NCBI RefSeq assembly: GCF_000967495.1
Contig: NZ_JXXU01000039.1
Span: 1 to 64,000 of the forward strand
Source of the DNA: Vibrio neptunius
Lineage (GTDB): Bacteria; Pseudomonadota; Gammaproteobacteria; Enterobacterales; Vibrionaceae
Reading direction: 5' to 3'
DNA: 64,000 nt
Under the pieces are notes generated by a model. It made no database searches. It worked only from the letters and a program-made list of their open reading frames with translations, and was not told the DNA's origin. Each line of letters opens with the position of its first letter. Within the stretch, counting starts at the first letter, position 1. This document shows, piece by piece, positions 25,806 to 34,988 of this stretch. Made by a program: the position numbers and the translations under genes.

Positions 25806-26618
25806 GTGAGAAAACAGGTCGTTGGTGCAACCGTTTTAAGCTTCCTCGCTGGGCTATCGATAAAGTCGTCCATTGCTTCAGATCTGGATACCACCACTCA
25901 TTTTGCTCGCAGTGGTGTTGCTTATGTAGCAAAGGGCAACCAAGCCAGCCATTATCGGTTGATCTTCATACATGGTTCACCGGGTAATAAAGAGGGGTAT
26001 GAAGCGTATCTTAAAGATGCATGGTTGCTGGAAAATGCCGAGCTTATCTCTATGGATCGTGTAGGGTATGGCCAGTCTCCAAAAGCGCTCGCAGCGGATT
26101 TGGATTCGCAGTCAAAGTCGATAGAGTCCTTACTTGCTAAAGACAAAGTTAACATTCTCATTGGCCATTCCCTTGGTGGCCCAATTGCTCTGAATCTTGC
26201 CCTAATGTTCCCCAATCTTGTACAGGGGATGGTGCTGGTGGCGCCTGCCTTTGATCCCAAACTAGAGGAACCCAAATGGTATAACGAGCTTGCAGATACT
26301 TGGTTGGTCAGTGTGTTTTTGTCTGACAACTGGAAAAAGTCGAATGGAGAAATGATGCCGCTGGCTGATGAGCTTTCCAAGTTGAGCAATAAAGACTGGG
26401 GCTTACTGGACTCAGTGCCTGTGACTTTGATTCATGGTGATGAAGACAATATTGCCGATCCAAAAAACTCAATATTTGCGATTCAGCGCTTAACAGGTAC
26501 AGAGAAAAAACTCATAGAGGTGCAAGGGGCGGGGCATTTTATTTTGTGGCAAAATACCCCGAAGGTGATTAACGAGATCAAAAAACTAATCAGTATCGCT
26601 GACTTCAATCGTCCTTAG
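25806..26618 (+). CDS. Exported alpha/beta hydrolase
   Basis: A signal-peptide-like start ([23 protein letters not shown]) leads into an alpha/beta hydrolase. It has oxyanion segment '[13 protein letters not shown]', nucleophile elbow '[11 protein letters not shown]' (Ser), acid '[10 protein letters not shown]' and base '[10 protein letters not shown]' (His). The triad looks complete, so an esterase or related activity is expected, probably periplasmic. The substrate is unknown. Its last 14 bases overlap the end of metA on the other strand. Confidence 0.8.
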   Translation: MRKQVVGATVLSFLAGLSIKSSIASDLDTTTHFARSGVAYVAKGNQASHYRLIFIHGSPGNKEGYEAYLKDAWLLENAELISMDRVGYGQSPKALAADLDSQSKSIESLLAKDKVNILIGHSLGGPIALNLALMFPNLVQGMVLVAPAFDPKLEEPKWYNELADTWLVSVFLSDNWKKSNGEMMPLADELSKLSNKDWGLLDSVPVTLIHGDEDNIADPKNSIFAIQRLTGTEKKLIEVQGAGHFILWQNTPKVINEIKKLISIADFNRP

Positions 26619-27546
26619 TAAAGTTTGCTTCACTGAAGTGATCCAGATCGTAAGGCGTTTGCTGGTAAACACAATAGTTGAGCCAGTTTGAGAAAAGTAG
26701 GTGGCCATGGCTACGCCAGCTCGCGATAGGTTTGTTATCTGGGTTATTGTTTGGGTAGTAGTTCACCGGAATGACGGGTTCCATACCTTCACCAAGATCC
26801 CGAATATACTCGTTATGAAGTGTAAACGCGTCATATTCGGGATGGCCTGTAACGAATACATTTCGCTTGTCTTTTGTTGCGGCCAAATACACACCTGCAA
26901 CATCCGAGGTGGCGAGTAAATCCAAATCAGTATGCTCGGCTAGATACTCTGGAGAAAAGTCAGCATATCGTGAGTGGGGCGCAAGAAACGTATCATCGAA
27001 GCCACGTAGTATCGGGTGATATGGCTGATGAATTTGGTGGTGATAAACTCCGGAGAGTTTTTCTTTACGTGTGCGTTTTGGCAAATCATAAAGCAGTTTT
27101 AAACCGGCTTGCGCAGCCCAACAGACGTACAGGGTTGAGGTAACATGCTGCTTCGCCCAACTCATGATTGCTTGTAGATGCTCCCAGTAGATAACATCTT
27201 CGAACTGGACTAAGCCCAGAGGAGCACCAGTAATAATCAGTCCGTCGAAGTTGCGCCCTTTCACCATCTCAAATTGACGATAGAAGTTATCAAGGTGTTC
27301 GGTCGGCGTATTATTGCTTGGTCTGTCATCAATACGAAGTAGCTCAATATCGACTTGAAGTGGACTGTTGGAAAGTAAACGAAGAAACTGAGTCTCGGTT
27401 TCTATCTTCTTCGGCATAAGGTTTAGAATCAAAACCTTGAGTGGTCTAATTTCCTGAGTCGATGCCCGAGATTCAGGCATTACGAAGATGTTTTCCTGAC
27501 GTAATACATCACTGGCAGGTAATTGGTCGGGGATCTTGATCGGCAC
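26605..27546 (-). CDS. metA: Homoserine O-succinyltransferase
   Basis: MetA acylates homoserine at the start of methionine synthesis. The 313-residue protein has the family N terminus ([20 protein letters not shown]), '[15 protein letters not shown]', nucleophile cysteine in '[14 protein letters not shown]', 'APHSRY' and '[12 protein letters not shown]' with the catalytic histidine and glutamate. It starts with GTG (27546) behind GGGAG. A MetJ-like box lies ~25 bases upstream. The 3' end overlaps the hydrolase gene by 14 bases. Confidence 0.95.
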   Translation of the reverse strand: MPIKIPDQLPASDVLRQENIFVMPESRASTQEIRPLKVLILNLMPKKIETETQFLRLLSNSPLQVDIELLRIDDRPSNNTPTEHLDNFYRQFEMVKGRNFDGLIITGAPLGLVQFEDVIYWEHLQAIMSWAKQHVTSTLYVCWAAQAGLKLLYDLPKRTRKEKLSGVYHHQIHQPYHPILRGFDDTFLAPHSRYADFSPEYLAEHTDLDLLATSDVAGVYLAATKDKRNVFVTGHPEYDAFTLHNEYIRDLGEGMEPVIPVNYYPNNNPDNKPIASWRSHGHLLFSNWLNYCVYQQTPYDLDHFSEANFTKDD

Positions 27547-27568
27547 AGCTTTCTCCCTAAGCTTTTTT

Positions 27569-27584
27569 GGACGTCTATACTTCC
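27569..27584. promoter_or_regulatory. MetJ-box-like operator upstream of metA
   Basis: GGACGTCT followed directly by ATACTTCC approximates two tandem 8-bp met boxes (AGACGTCT): the first matches 7 of 8 and the second 5 of 8. The location just upstream of metA fits repression by MetJ with S-adenosylmethionine. Confidence 0.5.
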
Positions 27585-27675
27585 AAAGTTAACTCAAACG
27601 AAATGAGATGTCGATAGCATTTTTATGCCTATTTACGCTAAGATCAGCGCTTCATTATTCGATATAACCATTTTT

Positions 27676-28068
27676 ATGACCTTAAAACTGACCATTGTTC
27701 GCGGCTTGCCTGGCTCAGGGAAAAGTACTCTGGCTAAAACTCTAGGTGTGAATCATTACGAAGCAGACATGTACTTTGTTGATGACAACGGTGATTATGA
27801 ATTCAGACCAGAACATATTGCCAAGGCTCATGATTGGTGTCAGTACATGACGCGAGACAGCTTGCTCAATGGGCAAAGTGTGGTTGTGTCGAACACGTTT
27901 GTCATGAGATGGGAAATCGCGCCTTACTATCAGATGGCACAGCGATACGGTGCCGAGTTTGAAATCATTGAGTGTAAAGATAACTATGGCAATATTCACG
28001 GGGTAACATCGGTTACTATTCAACAAATGAAAAAACGGTGGCAAGAATGGCGAAAAGATCAGCCATAG
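27676..28068 (+). CDS. P-loop kinase-like ATPase (AAA_33 / N4BP2-like)
   Basis: A 130-residue P-loop protein starting at the ATG at 27676. Walker A is 'VRGLPGSGKSTLAKTL'; 'HYEADMYFVDDNGDYEFRPEHIAKAHDWC' and 'NGQSVVVSNTFVMRWEI' match the polynucleotide kinase-like branch that includes the N4BP2 kinase module. The upstream in-frame ATG (27625) would add 17 unconserved residues. The target is unknown. It overlaps the next gene by about 20 bases. Confidence 0.75.
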   Translation: MTLKLTIVRGLPGSGKSTLAKTLGVNHYEADMYFVDDNGDYEFRPEHIAKAHDWCQYMTRDSLLNGQSVVVSNTFVMRWEIAPYYQMAQRYGAEFEIIECKDNYGNIHGVTSVTIQQMKKRWQEWRKDQP

Positions 28069-28484
28069 TAGAATTGACGTCTTACGGCATCTATAGCAAG
28101 TGGGACTCGAAGGCAAAGCATCTACCGAAGATACAGGAATTTACAACAAAAGTGCCAGCCGATCCGGATATTGAATTTGGTTTGATTGTCAATATCAAAA
28201 AAGCCAAAGGGCAAGTTATTGAGTACTGTATTGAACACCCCGGAGTGTTAGGGAAAAAGGGCCAAGTGTTGGATCCTTTTACAGGTGATTTGCACATTGG
28301 CAGTAACGACTGGGATTTTTATCTCGGTGATACCATCCAACTATTGGATCCGATTCACGGCTTTGACTCCAATATTGGCAAGTGGCGAATGACTATTGAA
28401 ATGAGCGGCAAGCTCATCGCTGATAAAACGTTCGATATATACAGCCGCGATGAGGGTGAGTTTTGGAAACGGCGAGGGTTTTAA
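28047..28484 (+). CDS. DUF3859 family protein
   Basis: A 145-residue protein resembling DUF3859: 'VELTSYGIYSKWD', 'VPADPDIEFGLIVNIKKAKGQ', 'DWDFYLGDTIQLLDPIHGFDSNIGKWRMTIEMSG'. The predicted strands suggest a beta-sandwich. It has no signal peptide. It overlaps the preceding P-loop gene by ~22 bases, so the two are probably coupled. An in-frame GTG lies three codons before the chosen ATG. Function unknown. Confidence 0.75.
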   Translation: MAKRSAIVELTSYGIYSKWDSKAKHLPKIQEFTTKVPADPDIEFGLIVNIKKAKGQVIEYCIEHPGVLGKKGQVLDPFTGDLHIGSNDWDFYLGDTIQLLDPIHGFDSNIGKWRMTIEMSGKLIADKTFDIYSRDEGEFWKRRGF

Positions 28485-28487
28485 AAA

Positions 28488-28516
28488 TAGCGCCCGTGTG
28501 TCGCACTGGCGCATTT
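28488..28516. terminator. Bidirectional intrinsic terminator
   Basis: GCGCC (28490-28494) pairs with GGCGC (28508-28512), with inner GTG/CAC pairs. ATTTTA follows on the + strand and TATTTTT on the - strand. It separates the converging DUF3859 and EAL genes. Confidence 0.75.
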
Positions 28517-30015
28517 TATAACCACGACTGTTTTAGCGCCTCTAATTCTAGAGGCTTAGAAAAATAGTAACCTTGCAGATAGGAAACGTTCATTGCGCCG
28601 AGATACTGAACTTGTTGCTCTGTTTCGACGCCCTCAGCGATCATTTTCACATCGAGGCGATGACCTAAATCAATAATAGTGTTCAACACAGCCGAATTAA
28701 CCGTCTCTACACCAATAGTATCGACAAAACATTTATCAATTTTTAAGTAGTCAAATTGGGTCTTCTGAATGACGGAAAGAGCGGTATGACCAGTACCAAA
28801 GTCGTCAATTGAGATGAGAATACCGCTTTTACGCAGTTGAACGAGCGCAGAGCGACCTTTGTCGTCAAGTATTTCACGTTCTGTCACTTCTACGGTTAAC
28901 TGAATCCCAATATGCCTGAATTGCCTAGCATAATTTTGTAGGCTGGTAAGATGTCTGTCTTCATGCAGATAGGAAGGAGGAACATTAATTCCTAAATGTA
29001 TACCCTTGAAATTCGCTATGCTCTGAAGATCAGCTAATGCCCGCTCTAGTACATAATCAGTGATAGTATTTATAAGCTGTTGGCGCTCGGCTAGCGGTAT
29101 AAAAACATCGGGTCTGATTAATCCTAATGTAGGGTGCTGCCATCGAATAAGTGCTTCAAGGCCTGTCAGAGTTTCTGTTTGACTATCTACAATGGGCTGA
29201 TAGGTGAGAAACAGTTCTTTTCTTTTTAATCCTTTCTTTAAATCATCGGCCAGACTATCTCTATTTCGTATATGAGACATGACCGCGAATAGAGTGATTG
29301 AAATCAGTAGTGAAAGAGGGAGACTGCTAAGTCCATAAAAAATCGCCCGCCTTTTGATGAATGTAGGACTTGCTTCGACCAAAAGAGAGAAGCCATAAAG
29401 AGGTGATGTTGATATGTAATGAAGCGTATCTGACACAAAAATTCTATCTGCAGGATACACTTTTTGGCCAAATCGAGCTGTAATAAAACTGAGCTTATCA
29501 TCCTCTACCTTACCCAGCCTTTCGACCAGATAGTTTTTGTCAACAATGGCAAAGGCGCCACTGTTATCACTGTTATCTTGTGCGGTCACAACGACCATTG
29601 TTCTTTGACGCGGATCCCCCTTAATATCGAAGAGAAAAACGCCGGATGCCGCTTCTTTGCGCTGAAATACACCTGTTAAATCTAAGTGAAGCTCGCCACG
29701 TTTAGAGGAGCAGATTGCAATGCCATCCTGAACAATAATTAATTCTCTTAGGTAGCTTTCAAACAGAAGGTCTTCTTGAATGGATTTACAACGTTCAGGG
29801 TACCTCATCGCCTGAGCGTTCTCGTCTTTTAGTTCAGTGATGACATCTTCTATTCTTTCTTGAAATGTCACAGCGATGTTTTTTAAACTGTCGTTAATTC
29901 CCTGATAGGCGAGATAAAGTGAGGCAGGGAAGACAATGACAAGCGGTATCAATATATAAGCAAGCAGAGATTTGGTTTCAAAAGTTAAATTGAGCAAAGG
30001 TGCTGTTTTATTCAT
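28516..30015 (-). CDS. CSS-motif EAL c-di-GMP phosphodiesterase
   Basis: A 499-residue inner-membrane protein. Helices at ~18-38 and ~228-250 flank a periplasmic CSS domain with the signature C-S-S at 'GIAICSSKRGE' and a second cysteine in 'YPERCKSIQ', which in the E. coli Pde family form a redox-sensitive disulfide. The C-terminal EAL domain (~265-495) keeps all catalytic blocks: 'EALIRW', 'GINVPPSYL', 'TVEVTEREI', 'SIDDFGTGH', 'LKIDKCFV', 'IAEGVETEQQ' and 'QGYYFSKPL'. It should hydrolyse c-di-GMP under periplasmic redox control. Single gene. Confidence 0.9.
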   Translation of the reverse strand: MNKTAPLLNLTFETKSLLAYILIPLVIVFPASLYLAYQGINDSLKNIAVTFQERIEDVITELKDENAQAMRYPERCKSIQEDLLFESYLRELIIVQDGIAICSSKRGELHLDLTGVFQRKEAASGVFLFDIKGDPRQRTMVVVTAQDNSDNSGAFAIVDKNYLVERLGKVEDDKLSFITARFGQKVYPADRIFVSDTLHYISTSPLYGFSLLVEASPTFIKRRAIFYGLSSLPLSLLISITLFAVMSHIRNRDSLADDLKKGLKRKELFLTYQPIVDSQTETLTGLEALIRWQHPTLGLIRPDVFIPLAERQQLINTITDYVLERALADLQSIANFKGIHLGINVPPSYLHEDRHLTSLQNYARQFRHIGIQLTVEVTEREILDDKGRSALVQLRKSGILISIDDFGTGHTALSVIQKTQFDYLKIDKCFVDTIGVETVNSAVLNTIIDLGHRLDVKMIAEGVETEQQVQYLGAMNVSYLQGYYFSKPLELEALKQSWL

Positions 30016-30191
30016 ATTGGATAATTGCTTGTGATGAGGCTTAATTGGATTCTAGTATATAGAACCGATCATAGATTATAACCTGCCATTTGCATCAGCT
30101 GATCGATTCTATGGCTAACTAACCAAAATCTGATGTCGGCCAGAGTTTATTATTGCACATGCAGTGAGGGCTGACATGACTTTAACCTTTG

Positions 30192-31316
30192 TTAACGCCA
30201 TTTCCGATAGCTAACTAAGGCTAGCCCCCCCCATAAAACGCACTGGAGACAGAGTAAAATCCATTGGGAGGAAATCTGATCCCAAGTGGCCCCCATTTGA
30301 TTCAATGCGAGAAACCCCTGAATAGCGGGAGTGCTAGGAAAAAGTTGTGATATCCAGATTATCGGTGTTGGGATACTTTCTAATGGCCAGATAAAGCCTG
30401 CACTGAAAATTAAAGGCATAGAGCTTATGAGTACCACCAAGGTGACGAGCTCTCGTCTTGGAACGATTGTACCGAGCCAGATGCCGATGGCGCAGGATGC
30501 AAAAAGAAATGGGAACAATAACGCCGCTAGCTGAGTGATATTGGCTAGTTGGTTGACGCCATGCATCGAGAAACTTTCCCCGAAGTAGAACATGCTCAGG
30601 AGATAGTAAATACCGATAAGCAGGCTGAATCTAACCAGAAGCAATGTGATGGGTTGGGTTGAGCTCCAATAACCTGTCCCGTTTTTTTGGCTGCCTGTCA
30701 CCAAGCCAGAAGCCATCGCCATTGTCTGCTGCAGAATGAGAACAAACACCGCAGGAACAACGTAATCGATATAACCGAGACGCGGATTAAATGTCGGTTT
30801 CAGATTGAGTGTGGTTACAGCATATTGCTCACTCGCCAACGCCATAGGGGTGCCGTCCAAGAGCAAACGAGAGACCTTAGTTTGTGCGGCCAGTGTTCCA
30901 CCAGCTTGGGCCAATCCCTCAACGATGGTGCCGTAAACCAAAAAATAGGAAGCATCTCCGGCGAAAGAGAGCGTTGGGCTTTTTCCTAACAACAAATCTT
31001 TATAGAAATGTTCAGGAATGACTAAAAAACCACTGACCTCACCGCTGAGAAAAGCTTGGTGCGCTGATTCGATGGTGTAATCTCGTTGAACAACCTTGGC
31101 TTGTGGTGTCGCATCCACCATGCGTTCCAGTTTGAAGCTTATCTGGCTTTGATCAAGGTTAACAATGCTGATTTTTTGCTCTCTCGGGGTTTGTTGGCTA
31201 TACGGGAGCGGGTAGAGGAAAGAATAAAACACAACACCTCCAAATACCGTGAGCATTACAACCGGATTTGTTAGAAGCGCTTTGAATTCAGCGTAGAACA
31301 CTTCTTTAAATGTCAT
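30192..31316 (-). CDS. ABC-2 type exporter permease (second of two)
   Basis: A 374-residue permease of the YhhJ/YbhR ABC-2 type: one N-terminal helix, a ~150-residue periplasmic domain with 'ISIVNLDQSQISFKLERMVDA' and 'VSGFLVIPEHFYKDL', then five helices with 'PRLGYIDYVVPAVFVLILQQTMAM' and the 'SAGFIWPLESIP' loop. It overlaps the preceding permease gene by 4 bases. It probably forms a heterodimer with that protein. No ATPase lies in the operon. Confidence 0.85.
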   Translation of the reverse strand: MTFKEVFYAEFKALLTNPVVMLTVFGGVVFYSFLYPLPYSQQTPREQKISIVNLDQSQISFKLERMVDATPQAKVVQRDYTIESAHQAFLSGEVSGFLVIPEHFYKDLLLGKSPTLSFAGDASYFLVYGTIVEGLAQAGGTLAAQTKVSRLLLDGTPMALASEQYAVTTLNLKPTFNPRLGYIDYVVPAVFVLILQQTMAMASGLVTGSQKNGTGYWSSTQPITLLLVRFSLLIGIYYLLSMFYFGESFSMHGVNQLANITQLAALLFPFLFASCAIGIWLGTIVPRRELVTLVVLISSMPLIFSAGFIWPLESIPTPIIWISQLFPSTPAIQGFLALNQMGATWDQISSQWILLCLQCVLWGGLALVSYRKWR

Positions 31317-32488
31317 TTGGCCCCCTTTATATTGAGGCTGTGATGGTGGGATAGATGCTTGTTGATCAAAAATACCGATAGTAATGCGGGCAGCAGGTAC
31401 CCTAACATTGGTAACAGATGTAGCGCCGTGGTAACCCCAAGTTGCCCATAGCTGACTTGGCTTACTTGAGCCTCGATGTAATGGCTGATAGGGAGCAAAC
31501 TTCGCCAGAACTGTGCGATTGGGTTCATGTCAGTGACTGGAAAAGTGATGCCCATAAAAGCAAAACTGGGCGCAGTAAATGCCCCTGCAAAACTCATTGC
31601 GCGCGCAGGGTCGAGTGTTAAAAAGAAGAAAAAACTGCCCATGATCATACAGGCTATCACTGTCAGCCCTTGAGCAAACATCAGCACCAGTAAACTGCCA
31701 TTCATTGGCCAATCAAAACCCAGATAAAACCAGCAAAGAAAAGTGAAACCTTGCGCCATAAATACGGGGAAATAAGGCAGCAATGTGTAAAACCACTGTG
31801 TGGTTGGGGCTCTGTTTAACCAATGAGCCAAACCTCTGTCTCTGTGATTGGCGGTCAACACTAATATGGTTGAAACCACGATGATGATTTGCCACAAAGC
31901 GGGAACAATTGCAGAGACTAGGAATTGAGCATAGTTGGTGTTTTTGTTAAACAGAGGTGTAATTTGCGTTTGCACTGGAAGTGCATTGCCTACTGCAGAG
32001 CCCAAGGTATGGTTTCCTTTGGCAAGCGCTTTTGATGCATCAATGTGCGCATTGAATGTCGTGTGGGCTTGTAATAACGCTGAGCTGATTAGCTTACCAA
32101 TCAATATCGTTTGGCTGTTGTAGAATGCACTCACCTTTGGAGGCAGGCCGCGATAGATGTCTTTGTCAAAATTATTCGGAATAATCACGTATGCATACAC
32201 TTGGCTTGAAACCAATGCATGCTTTGCTTGGGAAATGTCAGTAAAGTGATGAGCGACAGACAACGTGGAGGTCGCATCATAGTTGCGACTAAGCTGTCTT
32301 GAAAGTTGACTATGGGATAAATCGACAATGCCAATGGGGAGGTCTCTTGCGATACCTTGAGAGAATATCGCCCAGATTGATACGACCAAAACAAGCGGTA
32401 TCCATGTCAGACACGAGAGCAACCATCGGTCTCGTTGCAGTATGCGCCACTGCGTGGCGAATAAATCAGCCATGTTACAACTCAACAA
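31313..32488 (-). CDS. ABC-2 type exporter permease (first of two)
   Basis: A 391-residue permease with the same layout as its neighbour: 'IGIVDLSHSQLSRQLSRNYDA', 'VYAYVIIPNNFDKDIYRGLPP', 'AQFLVSAIVPALWQIIIVVSTI' and 'FMGITFPVTDMNPIAQFWRSLLPISHYIEAQVSQ'. It overlaps the HlyD gene by 14 bases and the second permease by 4. The pair would take substrate from the inner membrane to the HlyD/outer-membrane channel, but the energising subunit is absent here. Confidence 0.85.
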   Translation of the reverse strand: MLSCNMADLFATQWRILQRDRWLLSCLTWIPLVLVVSIWAIFSQGIARDLPIGIVDLSHSQLSRQLSRNYDATSTLSVAHHFTDISQAKHALVSSQVYAYVIIPNNFDKDIYRGLPPKVSAFYNSQTILIGKLISSALLQAHTTFNAHIDASKALAKGNHTLGSAVGNALPVQTQITPLFNKNTNYAQFLVSAIVPALWQIIIVVSTILVLTANHRDRGLAHWLNRAPTTQWFYTLLPYFPVFMAQGFTFLCWFYLGFDWPMNGSLLVLMFAQGLTVIACMIMGSFFFFLTLDPARAMSFAGAFTAPSFAFMGITFPVTDMNPIAQFWRSLLPISHYIEAQVSQVSYGQLGVTTALHLLPMLGYLLPALLSVFLINKHLSHHHSLNIKGAK

Positions 32489-33449
32489 CCAGACTCATGC
32501 CCATGCGCAGGGTATCCTTGTGCGTCAATGGGCGAGCCTCGACCTCAAATGTGCGTAAGTCGAAGCCTTGTGAGGCATCGGTTGAACGCCAAGTGGCAAA
32601 GTCACCCATGACGGCGATATGTGTCACTTCAAATTCCAGTGAATGGCCAAGTGCGGGTAAATAAGCATTGAATCGCTGACCTTTAGTAAAATGACGAAGC
32701 TGATCCTCGCGGACATTCAGTACTGCCCAGGAGTCGTTCGTATCAATGACGGTTACGACAGGAAAACCTTGAGGAGCCAGCTCACCACTTTGCAATAGTA
32801 CTTGTGAGACTTCCCCTTCAAACCAGCTTTCGATTTGTGTGTCTTGTGCATAAGCTTCGACTTCGGCAACGGCGCCTGCTGCCATGCGTGCTTTTTCTGC
32901 AGCCGCAACCTTGGTTTCGTCGCGAGCGCCTTCATGAGCCATCTGGTACATTTGATAGGCGGCACTTTCGGTGTATTTTGCTGCATCCCATTGAGTTTTG
33001 GCTTCATCGCGCTTTTGTTCAGCGACGACGCCATCTTTGTAGAGATTGTTAACCCGAAGGTAGGTCTTCTCCATTAATTGAGAGGCGGCTTTGGCTTTCT
33101 GCCATTGATCTTTTGCCGCTTGAATTTGCTGTATTCTTGCGCCTTTTTCTGCTTCTTGAGCGAGTGCGCCTGCGGCCTTCTGACCAGCAATGGCTTGTTC
33201 CAGTTTAGCCTCTATTTCTGGGCTATGGAGAGTGAAGATCAACTCGCCTTTTTCTACTTTGTCACCTTTGCGAACCAGCACCTTGTCGATACGGCCCGGT
33301 ACCTTGGAAGAAATGCTGTATTGTTGTGATTCAATTTGCCCCTGCAGACGCACTGGCTTTGGTTGATAGGCTTGATAGAAGCTGTACCCAATCCAAGACG
33401 ATATGGCTAAAGCTGCAACAGTCAGGACAATTGGTTTGGCTTTTTTCAT
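32475..33449 (-). CDS. HlyD-family membrane fusion protein
   Basis: A 324-residue periplasmic adaptor. It has one N-terminal helix (PIVLTVAALAISSWIGYSF), a biotinyl-lipoyl half 'GQIESQQYSISSKVPGRIDKVLVRKGDKVEKGELIFTL', a long alanine/glutamate-rich coiled-coil hairpin (~75-200), and a second lipoyl/beta-barrel half 'IESWFEGEVSQVLLQSGELAPQGFPVVTVID'. It matches YhiI/YbhG-type adaptors that work with ABC-2 permeases. It lies 9 bases after the outer-membrane factor gene. Confidence 0.88.
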   Translation of the reverse strand: MKKAKPIVLTVAALAISSWIGYSFYQAYQPKPVRLQGQIESQQYSISSKVPGRIDKVLVRKGDKVEKGELIFTLHSPEIEAKLEQAIAGQKAAGALAQEAEKGARIQQIQAAKDQWQKAKAASQLMEKTYLRVNNLYKDGVVAEQKRDEAKTQWDAAKYTESAAYQMYQMAHEGARDETKVAAAEKARMAAGAVAEVEAYAQDTQIESWFEGEVSQVLLQSGELAPQGFPVVTVIDTNDSWAVLNVREDQLRHFTKGQRFNAYLPALGHSLEFEVTHIAVMGDFATWRSTDASQGFDLRTFEVEARPLTHKDTLRMGMSLVVEL

Positions 33450-33458
33450 CTTGGTATC

Positions 33459-34886
33459 CTAAAGGTTTGAAGTGTTGATAGAGGCTTGCTGATATTGCTG
33501 AAATGTGTTCATTTCGCTCGATAAGGCAAGAAGCTTTGATAATGATATTAAGTAGTTAAAGCTTGCAGCTGATTTCTGTGTCTGGATACTGGCTAAGTAA
33601 AGCTGAGCATCAACGACGTCCGTCGAGGTAGAAAGGCCTTGAGAAAAAGCTTTCTCTCGTAGTTTGATGTTTTCTTCAGCCAGCTCAATGCTGGAGTTAA
33701 GTCCGAGCACTTCTTCCTGAGCTTGCTGCGCTTCTAGATAAGTCTTTTGCACTAGCACGGTTAAATCTTGTTTGGCTTGTGCTTTGAGGTACTGCACTTG
33801 AGATACAGCACTATGAGCCGCTTTAACTTGATCCGAGCGACCGGTTGACTCAATGAGTGGAATACTGACGCCAACGCCAACCAGCCAATCTGGTTTCATC
33901 TGACTAGCGAGTGAGTCGTCTTCATGCAGGCTGTAATCACCATACAGGTAGACCTCAGGGTAATATTTCCCTTTTTCTGCTTTGATCAGACTCCGAGCCT
34001 GCTTCTCTTTTGCATCAAGCAACGACAAACCCGGGTAGGTGATGAGAGTTTGGTTAATGAATGCGTCCATTGGGGGGAGTGTGTCGTTGATAAACAGATG
34101 GTCGCGTGGCTCAACCGTTGAAGATTGGCTGAGTATTTGAGTCAGCGCTGTCTGTGCGATATCAAGATTCTTTTGTGCCTTCTTGCGTTCAATGGTCGCT
34201 TGATCGAGTGCGGATTCTGCTTGAAGGCGTTCAACTCGAGCAATTTGTCCCTGCTGCTCTAATTTAAGTGCGTTGTCCCTGTGTGTTTTTAAGCCGCTTT
34301 CTACCAACTGGCGTGTCTCGACCACTTCTTTCGCTAGCAAGACACTAAAATAGTATTTGCTTAAGTCTTCGTACCGCGCTTGAGTCTCCATAGCGAGTTG
34401 GCTTTGCGCTTCCTCTGATTTACCTTGTGCGGCTGATTGTGCTGCAGTAATTCGACCACCAGTAAAAATAGGCCAAATGGCTCTGATAGAAGACGTAAAA
34501 ATGTCCCGTTCGGTAATCGTAGACGTTGTATTACCTAGATCGGTAAACAGTTGACCGAGACCTGAGAGTAATGAAGGAGGGAGTGAGAGACTACCAACAC
34601 TGGGTAAGGTGCCATGAGTACTTTCAAGCAATTGGTTGCCCGATAGAGTGACATCGGTATCTAAGCGCGTGTAGTTTGCCCCAATCGTCACTGATGGTAG
34701 GTTCAGGTTAGCCGTCGCATTTTCTAAGTGTTGATATCGGTCAACATTCGCTCTTTGTGCAGCTAACGAATTGTTTTCGTTTTGCAATAGCTGCCAAGCT
34801 TCACTAAAACTGATTGCCGCAGAATGGGCTGCAAACGGGAATGAGCTAAGGCAGCCAATTATCAAGGCAATAGGACGCAGCGACAT
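33459..34886 (-). CDS. TolC-like outer-membrane efflux protein
   Basis: A signal peptide (MSLRPIALIIGCLSSFPFAAHSAA) precedes two repeated outer-membrane-factor halves with long helices: 'ISFSEAWQLLQNENNSLAAQRANVDR' and 'LITYPGLSLLDAKEKQARSLIKAEKGKYYPEVYLYGDY'. I start at 34886 (475 residues); the codon at 34943 would add 19 residues ahead of the signal peptide. It is the first gene of the four-gene exporter operon. A palindrome lies just upstream. Confidence 0.85.
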   Translation of the reverse strand: MSLRPIALIIGCLSSFPFAAHSAAISFSEAWQLLQNENNSLAAQRANVDRYQHLENATANLNLPSVTIGANYTRLDTDVTLSGNQLLESTHGTLPSVGSLSLPPSLLSGLGQLFTDLGNTTSTITERDIFTSSIRAIWPIFTGGRITAAQSAAQGKSEEAQSQLAMETQARYEDLSKYYFSVLLAKEVVETRQLVESGLKTHRDNALKLEQQGQIARVERLQAESALDQATIERKKAQKNLDIAQTALTQILSQSSTVEPRDHLFINDTLPPMDAFINQTLITYPGLSLLDAKEKQARSLIKAEKGKYYPEVYLYGDYSLHEDDSLASQMKPDWLVGVGVSIPLIESTGRSDQVKAAHSAVSQVQYLKAQAKQDLTVLVQKTYLEAQQAQEEVLGLNSSIELAEENIKLREKAFSQGLSTSTDVVDAQLYLASIQTQKSAASFNYLISLSKLLALSSEMNTFQQYQQASINTSNL

Positions 34887-34892
34887 ACAATG

Positions 34893-34926
34893 AACTCTAC
34901 TTGTAAAAAATAGAGTATAAACTCTA
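34893..34926. promoter_or_regulatory. TAGAGT/ACTCTA operator candidate for the exporter operon
   Basis: TAGAGT-ATAA-ACTCTA (34911-34926) is a perfect 6-bp inverted repeat. A further half-site AACTCTAC lies at 34893-34900, inside the presumed leader of the outer-membrane-factor gene. The arrangement suits a TetR- or MarR-type repressor. No regulator gene is adjacent. Confidence 0.4.
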
Positions 34927-34949
34927 ACTGATATTGTTGGCAAATAGAG

Positions 34950-34977
34950 GTAACAAAGGAGGCTAAATTGCCTCCTT
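34950..34977 (-). terminator. Intrinsic terminator of the tctCBA operon
   Basis: AAGGAGGC (34956-34963) and GCCTCCTT (34970-34977) form an 8-bp stem with a 6-nt loop. Reading leftward from the tctA stop, it is followed by TTGTT. It separates tct from the exporter operon on the same strand. Confidence 0.75.
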
Positions 34978-34988
34978 AGAATGGGTGT

